A DNA stretch of 34,750 nt from Lentisphaerota bacterium (lineage in GTDB: Bacteria; Verrucomicrobiota; Kiritimatiellia; UBA8416; JAUUYL01). This document shows positions 30,667 to 34,750 of this stretch, in pieces. A program made the translations under genes and the position numbers. The stretch is taken from the NCBI GenBank assembly GCA_030590485.1, contig JAUUYL010000025.1, forward strand, positions 1 to 34,750. Reading direction: 5' to 3'. The notes below the pieces were generated by a model. It was not told the DNA's origin. It did not search any database and worked only from the letters and a program-made list of their open reading frames with translations. Numbering within the stretch: position 1 is the first letter of the stretch; each line of letters starts with the position of its first letter.

Positions 30667-32367
30667 CTACTCTTCTTCCGTCACCCTCAGTATTTCTTCG
30701 ATAACTGTGACTCCTTCAAGAACCTTGCGCCATCCGTCATCACGCAATACAGTCATGCCCTGCGACACGGCCATCTGCTTGATAACATTCATGGAACTTC
30801 TGTTGACAATCAGGCTCTCAACATCTTCTGTAACATTCAATACCTCGAAGATTCCACCACGGCCGCTGAACCCGGTTGATCGACATTTTTCACAGCCTGC
30901 AACTGTGTAAATCTTGTGATCGGCAAGTTTCTCTATAGGAAAGCCTATTTCACGAAGGTGTTCCATGTCCGGCTCTAAGTCAGCACGGCATACAGGGCAA
31001 AGCCTTCTTATCAAACGCTGGGCAACAACCGACGACACCGCGGAGGCCACAAGAAACGGCTCCACTCCCATATCGAGCAAACGTGTAAAGGCGCCAGAGG
31101 CATCATTCGTATGAAGCGTACTAAAAACCAGATGTCCCGTAAGCGATGCCTGGATGGCTATCTCAGCAGTATCCTGATCGCGAATCTCTCCCACCATTAT
31201 TACATCAGGATCCTGCCGCAGGAACGACCGGAGGATCAGTGAAAAACTCAGCCCTATCTCTTCCCTGACAAGAACCTGGTTAACGCCTGTCATTTCATAC
31301 TCAATCGGATCCTCAGCAGTCATTATACGAATATCAAGATTGTTTATTTCCTTTAGATACGCATATAGCGATGTTGATTTACCTGACCCGGTAGGCCCCG
31401 TAACCAGAACTATACCATTCGGCCTGTGTATGGATTGTCGAATAAGCTCAGAATCTCTCTCGCTCATGCCAAGATCTGCCAGACCAACAAAATCGCCGCC
31501 ACTCTGAAGTAAACGTAAACTGACACTTTCTCCATAAACCGTCGGCATCGTCGAAACACGAATATCAATAGCCCTACCCTTGACCTTGAGCCCGATACGC
31601 CCATCTATAGGAAGCCGTTTCTCAGCAATATCAAGATTGGCCATCACCTTGATTCGCGAAATAATCGCCGCCTGAAATCTTAAGAGTTGTGGTGGCACAG
31701 GTGTCTGGTGAAGCACTCCATCGACCCTGTAGCGTATCCGAAGCTGTTCCTCCATCGGCTCAAAGTGAATATCAGTGGCGCCTTGCTGACAAGCCTCCCA
31801 GATGATCTGGTTGACAAACTTGACGATGGACGCTTCCTGATCCAGCTCGCCTATATCAACCTTGCCTAGTTCCTCATCAGGCGAAACCTCAAACCGATCA
31901 TCCTGAATCATCCTTTCAACAGTGTCAGCTCCAACACCATAGAATCTCTTGATCGCCCTGGCAATGTCCTCCGCCGGGCTCAACACAAAACGTACCCGCG
32001 TTCCAGCCGCCAGACGCAACGCATCCATTAATCCGGCATCAAGAGGATCATTGACGGCTACATTAAGAGCGTTGTTCTCAAACGCAACAGGAATCACATT
32101 GTACTGAAAAACCGCCTTGGTCGGTAAACGCTCAAGAACATCACCGGCCACATCAAGATCAGTCAGACGCGCAAATGATGCCCGTATAACACCAGCCAGC
32201 GCCGTGAGATATTCCTCCTCGGAAACATACCCTTCACGCACTATCACTTCCGTAACGCTGGCGTCACCATCACGCGACGCATTCAGTATCGAGCTTAACT
32301 GATCCCCTGAAAACAAACCCGTCTTCTCCAAACGCATCGATAGTATGTTTGGTGCAACCTTTGTCAT
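30667..32367 (-). CDS. gspE: T2SS ATPase GspE
   Basis: Cytoplasmic hexameric ATPase powering pseudopilus extension. From ATG 32367 it has 566 residues: N-terminal GspE domain (about 1-150) that binds GspL, then the ATPase with Walker A GPTGSGKST (324-332), the Asp box ITAEDPIEYE, Walker B DPDVIMVGEIRD (386-397), the His box GHLVFSTLHTNDA and a four-cysteine zinc site (Cys457, Cys460, Cys492, Cys495). The zinc site is typical of GspE/PilB assembly ATPases and argues against a PilT retraction ATPase. A TTG at 32403 would add 12 residues. It heads the visible gsp order E-F-G-H-I-J-K-L-M-D. Confidence 0.95.
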   Translation of the reverse strand: MTKVAPNILSMRLEKTGLFSGDQLSSILNASRDGDASVTEVIVREGYVSEEEYLTALAGVIRASFARLTDLDVAGDVLERLPTKAVFQYNVIPVAFENNALNVAVNDPLDAGLMDALRLAAGTRVRFVLSPAEDIARAIKRFYGVGADTVERMIQDDRFEVSPDEELGKVDIGELDQEASIVKFVNQIIWEACQQGATDIHFEPMEEQLRIRYRVDGVLHQTPVPPQLLRFQAAIISRIKVMANLDIAEKRLPIDGRIGLKVKGRAIDIRVSTMPTVYGESVSLRLLQSGGDFVGLADLGMSERDSELIRQSIHRPNGIVLVTGPTGSGKSTSLYAYLKEINNLDIRIMTAEDPIEYEMTGVNQVLVREEIGLSFSLILRSFLRQDPDVIMVGEIRDQDTAEIAIQASLTGHLVFSTLHTNDASGAFTRLLDMGVEPFLVASAVSSVVAQRLIRRLCPVCRADLEPDMEHLREIGFPIEKLADHKIYTVAGCEKCRSTGFSGRGGIFEVLNVTEDVESLIVNRSSMNVIKQMAVSQGMTVLRDDGWRKVLEGVTVIEEILRVTEEE

Positions 32368-32433
32368 GCTCACATCGTAGCAATTGATACCCCATATGTC
32401 CAAAAATAAAAAGTAATAGAAATGTCATAGAAA

Positions 32434-32468
32434 TGGACGGTGGACTATGGACGGTGGACGGTGGGAAG
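32434..32468. repeat. heptad array (GGACGGT type) upstream of gspE
   Basis: Units TGGACGG, TGGACTA, TGGACGG x2 and TGGGAAG (+ strand). Confidence 0.8.
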
Positions 32469-32511
32469 AAGAGAGGATATCAGCCTGCGGCTGATTAATA
32501 TCGAAGTGTTA

Positions 32512-32611
32512 CTTATAGGCTCCGCGCGCTCTCTCCGAGGGCGCCGTTCAGCCCATAAGCGGCTCGCGGGGACGCTCGCCCTCCATGTTACATTAACCTA
32601 AAGCCTATAAG
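32512..32611. other. GC-rich intergenic segment bounded by a 10-bp inverted repeat
   Basis: CTTATAGGCT (32512-32521) and AGCCTATAAG (32602-32611) are perfect inverted arms around 80 nt of GC-rich sequence with further dyads. A small hairpin (arms ATCAGCC and GGCTGAT, loop TGC) lies just before it at 32479-32495. There is no reading frame. It could be a structured RNA, an untranslated leader of gspE, or a small inserted element. Confidence 0.45.
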
Positions 32612-32620
32612 AACGATCCA

Positions 32621-32643
32621 CGCTTCACGATTCACGATTCACG
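32621..32643. repeat. heptad array (CGTGAAT type) encoding the TrmJ C-terminus
   Basis: Units CGCTTCA, CGATTCA and CGATTCA, then CG (+ strand). The last codons of trmJ (VNRES) and its TGA (32627-32625) are within it. Confidence 0.8.
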
Positions 32644-33356
32644 TCTTTTGCTGCCCACTGTGTCTGACGGGCGATACCCATCATGATATTGATATCATCG
32701 ACAGAAAGCGAACCGCGCGAAAGTATTCTGCGCAAACCCAGCATCATATGGTCGGCTTTATCCTCCTCCATAAAACCGATCTGCAAAAGCGTCTCCCGCC
32801 ATATTTCAAACATACGCTCCCTATGCTGCGACGGAGCCTCTTCTGACTTCTCCTGAGGCGGCTCGTAACTGCCCGTAGCGACAAACACCTCGTAACAGCA
32901 GATCAGTACCGCCTGAGCCAGATTCAGCGACGAATAATGCTCCGAACTGGGTATCTGTATGATCTGCGTACAGATCGTGAGTTCCTCATTGGTCAAGCCG
33001 TTATCTTCTCTGCCAAAGACCATAGCCACCTTCCCCTGCTCCGAGGCATCCAATACCTTGCCAACCAACTCACGCGGCGCTTTCGCATGCTGTCGATACA
33101 AACCATGACGCGCTGTTGCACCCACGACAATACCACAGTCCACAACAGCCTCAGCAAGCGTCCCGTACTCAGTCCTGTTCTCGAGAATGTCCCCGGCATG
33201 CACCGCCATCTTGCGCGCTTCATCCATATCAAGATTTCGAGGAGAAACAAGCGCCAGATCTGAAATATCCATATTGGACATCGCGCGACAGACCGACCCC
33301 ACATTCCCGCCGTACAACGGTTCAACCAAAACTATACGTATGTTATCTAAACTCAT
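32625..33356 (-). CDS. trmJ: tRNA (cytidine/uridine-2'-O) methyltransferase, TrmJ type
   Basis: SAM-dependent SPOUT methyltransferase, most likely for Nm32 of tRNA. The 243 residues begin with IRIVLVEPLYGGNVGSVCRAMSNM (6-29, motif 1 with the conserved Asn and Arg), then MVFGREDNGLTNEEL (motif 2) and SSLNLAQAVLICCYE (motif 3), which form the SAM-binding knot. The helical C-terminal extension (about 175-243) is what separates TrmJ from shorter SpoU proteins. No clear ribosome binding site precedes ATG 33356. It is upstream of gspE with a 257-bp gap, so co-transcription with the secretion genes is uncertain. The last five residues are repeat-encoded. Confidence 0.9.
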   Translation of the reverse strand: MSLDNIRIVLVEPLYGGNVGSVCRAMSNMDISDLALVSPRNLDMDEARKMAVHAGDILENRTEYGTLAEAVVDCGIVVGATARHGLYRQHAKAPRELVGKVLDASEQGKVAMVFGREDNGLTNEELTICTQIIQIPSSEHYSSLNLAQAVLICCYEVFVATGSYEPPQEKSEEAPSQHRERMFEIWRETLLQIGFMEEDKADHMMLGLRRILSRGSLSVDDINIMMGIARQTQWAAKDVNRES

Positions 33357-33366
33357 GATTCTAAGG

Positions 33367-33408
33367 GTCTGTGGACTGTGGGCTATGGACCGTGGTCACT
33401 TGTTACTT
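33367..33408. repeat. heptad array (GGACTGT drifting to GTTACTT) between trmJ and lrp
   Basis: Units GTCTGTG, GACTGTG, GGCTATG, GACCGTG, GTCACTT and GTTACTT. The period of 7 is kept while the unit changes along the array. Confidence 0.75.
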
Positions 33409-33501
33409 GCTACCAACATCTTCAGTATGGTATATGGCTTTTTAGTATTTGTAAAGATTGTTGGTGAATAGCCGCGTTTACATTCAAAAAAGGAGATAGA
33501 A

Positions 33502-33981
33502 ATGGACGAGCTTTTAAAAGTACTGAGAAAGAACGCCTTGGAGACGCCGGAAAATATAGCCAAGATGCTTGATATCTCCAGCGAAGAAGTTAAGAAGAAT
33601 ATAAAGGAATACGAAGAACAAGGAATAATAAAGGGCTATCAGGCCATAATTAACGAGGACGAGCTGAATCTTGATTGCGTACGTGCTGTTATCGAAATAA
33701 AGATCACACCCGAACGTGAGGGAGGATTCAACAAGATAGCTGAACGAATAAGCAAGTTTCAACAGGTTGACTCACTGTTTCTTATGTCGGGAGGATATGA
33801 TCTGCTGGCTTTCGTGAGCGGCGACAATCTAAAGGAGGTTGCGACATTCGTGAGCGCAAAACTCGCAACAATTGAAGGTGTAATATCAACAGGAACACAT
33901 TTTATGCTCAAGGCCTATAAGGACCAGGGCATATTAATGACATCGAAAGACAAACATGAGCGACTCAAAGTCACACCATAA
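33502..33981 (+). CDS. Lrp/AsnC-family transcriptional regulator
   Basis: DNA-binding regulator that usually senses amino acids. The 159 residues split into an N-terminal winged helix-turn-helix (ETPENIAKMLDISSEEVKKNIKEYEEQGIIKGYQAIIN, 14-51) and a C-terminal RAM domain (VRAVIEIKITPE, then FLMSGGYDLLAFVSG and ISTGTHFMLKAYKDQG) that binds effector and forms oligomers. AAGGAG precedes ATG 33502 at ideal spacing. The aminotransferase start lies 26 bp inside its 3' end, so the two are surely co-translated, and the regulator probably controls that enzyme in response to its substrate. Confidence 0.93.
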   Translation: MDELLKVLRKNALETPENIAKMLDISSEEVKKNIKEYEEQGIIKGYQAIINEDELNLDCVRAVIEIKITPEREGGFNKIAERISKFQQVDSLFLMSGGYDLLAFVSGDNLKEVATFVSAKLATIEGVISTGTHFMLKAYKDQGILMTSKDKHERLKVTP

Positions 33982-34750
33982 ATATATAGCGTCTCACCTG
34001 TCGGACATTCCCCGTTCAGGCATACGTGACTTTTTCGAAATTGTCAGCGAGCGTAAGGACATCATAAGTCTCGGCATCGGCGAGCCGGACTTTGCAACTC
34101 CCTGGCACATACGGGAGAGCTCTATCTTCGCGCTGAACCATGGTGCCACTTCCTATACCTCCAACATGGGCCTTCTCAGCCTCAGAAACGAGATCAGCAA
34201 GTATGTCGATAAGTCTTACGGGATCTCTTATGATCCGAAAACGGAAATCCTGATAACTGTCGGGGTAAGCGAAGCTCTCGACCTGGCTATAAGAACCCTG
34301 ATCGAACCGGGTGATGAAGTCCTCTATCATGAACCATGCTATGTGTCGTATGCTCCTGTTATCACTATGGCTTACGGAGTTCCTGTGCCGATACAGACCA
34401 GGATGGAGAACGATTTCAGACTGACGCGCAAAATGCTCGAGGAAAAGGTCACAGACAAGACAAAAGCGCTATTACTGAATTTTCCAACCAATCCAACCGG
34501 CGGAGTATTAACCAGAGAAGATGTAGAAGGTATAGCTGCATTCGCCGTGGAACACGATATCATAGTTATTACGGACGAAATATATTCAGAACTTACATAT
34601 GAAGGTGAACGCGTGAGCATCGCTTCAATACCTGGACTTGAGAACCGGACCATCTTTCTTAACGGATTCTCGAAAACATGGGCCATGACAGGGTTTCGGC
34701 TTGGATTCTCCTGTGCTCCGCCCGCATTGACCGAAGCCATGATGAAGATA
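33956..34750 (+). CDS. class I/II (AspC-type) aminotransferase, 3' truncated by the window
   Basis: PLP-dependent aminotransferase, 265 codons visible. Seen: IISLGIGEPDFATPWHIRE near the N-terminus, the phosphate-binding region TVGVSEALDLAIRTLIEPGDEVL, LLLNFPTNPTGG with the conserved Asn, TDEIYSEL with the cofactor Asp, and NGFSKTWAMTGFRLGF with the Schiff-base lysine. About 120 residues are missing beyond the edge. The substrate cannot be named; aspartate, aromatic and branched-chain enzymes share these motifs. ATG 33956 overlaps the regulator gene by 26 bp and fits the usual start of the family. No in-frame stop occurs before 34750. Confidence 0.92.
   Translation, partial: MSDSKSHHKYIASHLSDIPRSGIRDFFEIVSERKDIISLGIGEPDFATPWHIRESSIFALNHGATSYTSNMGLLSLRNEISKYVDKSYGISYDPKTEILITVGVSEALDLAIRTLIEPGDEVLYHEPCYVSYAPVITMAYGVPVPIQTRMENDFRLTRKMLEEKVTDKTKALLLNFPTNPTGGVLTREDVEGIAAFAVEHDIIVITDEIYSELTYEGERVSIASIPGLENRTIFLNGFSKTWAMTGFRLGFSCAPPALTEAMMKI

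Noticed and set aside
30667-32403. Type IV pilus locus in place of type II secretion
   Set aside because: GspG body with a Ca-loop-like end, GspK-type large minor pseudopilin, single-chain GspL and a GspD-type secretin with N0-N3 favour T2SS; no pilT or pilA-like gene is present.

Overview
The window (about 47% GC by eye) looks like chromosomal DNA of a diderm bacterium, probably uncultured. A secretin-based type II secretion system (T2SS), a small lipoprotein with a lipobox, class II (B12-dependent) ribonucleotide reductase, PyrD/PyrK dihydroorotate dehydrogenase and a true glutaminyl-tRNA synthetase beside GluRS fit the PVC/Omnitrophota-Kiritimatiellota side of the tree. That placement is an impression from gene content and was not tested by phylogeny.

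Layout. 1-1042 (+): ParD-like antitoxin and RelE-type toxin, tRNA-Leu(GAG), and a small lipoprotein. 1146-4449 (-): pyrK, pyrD and an uncharacterised membrane-anchored protein coupled to pyrD. 4576-7476 (-): nrdJ, with a terminator and an NrdR-box-like operator in its promoter. 7779-12275 (-): der, glnS, gltX. 12551-13870 (+): a phosphohexomutase, the only + strand gene in the middle of the window. 13944-20676 (-): rplM-rpsI-argJ-argB-argD-argG-thiD, behind a good sigma70-type promoter. 20812-33356 (-): trmJ followed by a nearly complete T2SS locus, gspE-F-G-H-I-J-K-L-M-D. The secretin gene carries a 259-residue charged coiled-coil tail. gspC and the prepilin peptidase are not in the window. 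33502-34750 (+): an Lrp/AsnC regulator overlapping a class I/II aminotransferase that runs off the edge.

The most unusual thing is not a gene. Most gene junctions from pyrD rightwards hold short, degenerate tandem arrays with a 7-bp period. Different junctions use different heptamers (GGACTGT, GGAACAG, GGCAATA, TGATGAG, TATCGAA, CGTGAAA, CGCAAAT, AATGGTT and others). Several form composite elements of the form array, centre, inverted array. They resemble the heptanucleotide STRR repeats known from cyanobacteria, but they also enter reading frames. They supply the start region of pyrD, thiD, gspK, gspJ and gspH, the stop codon or C-terminal residues of pyrK, glnS, gltX, argD, gspI and trmJ, and an internal loop of ThiD. 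In three pseudopilins the array encodes the leader peptide that prepilin peptidase removes, so the insertion is probably invisible in the mature protein. Arrays are absent from the rplM-rpsI-argJ junctions and from the nrdJ promoter region.
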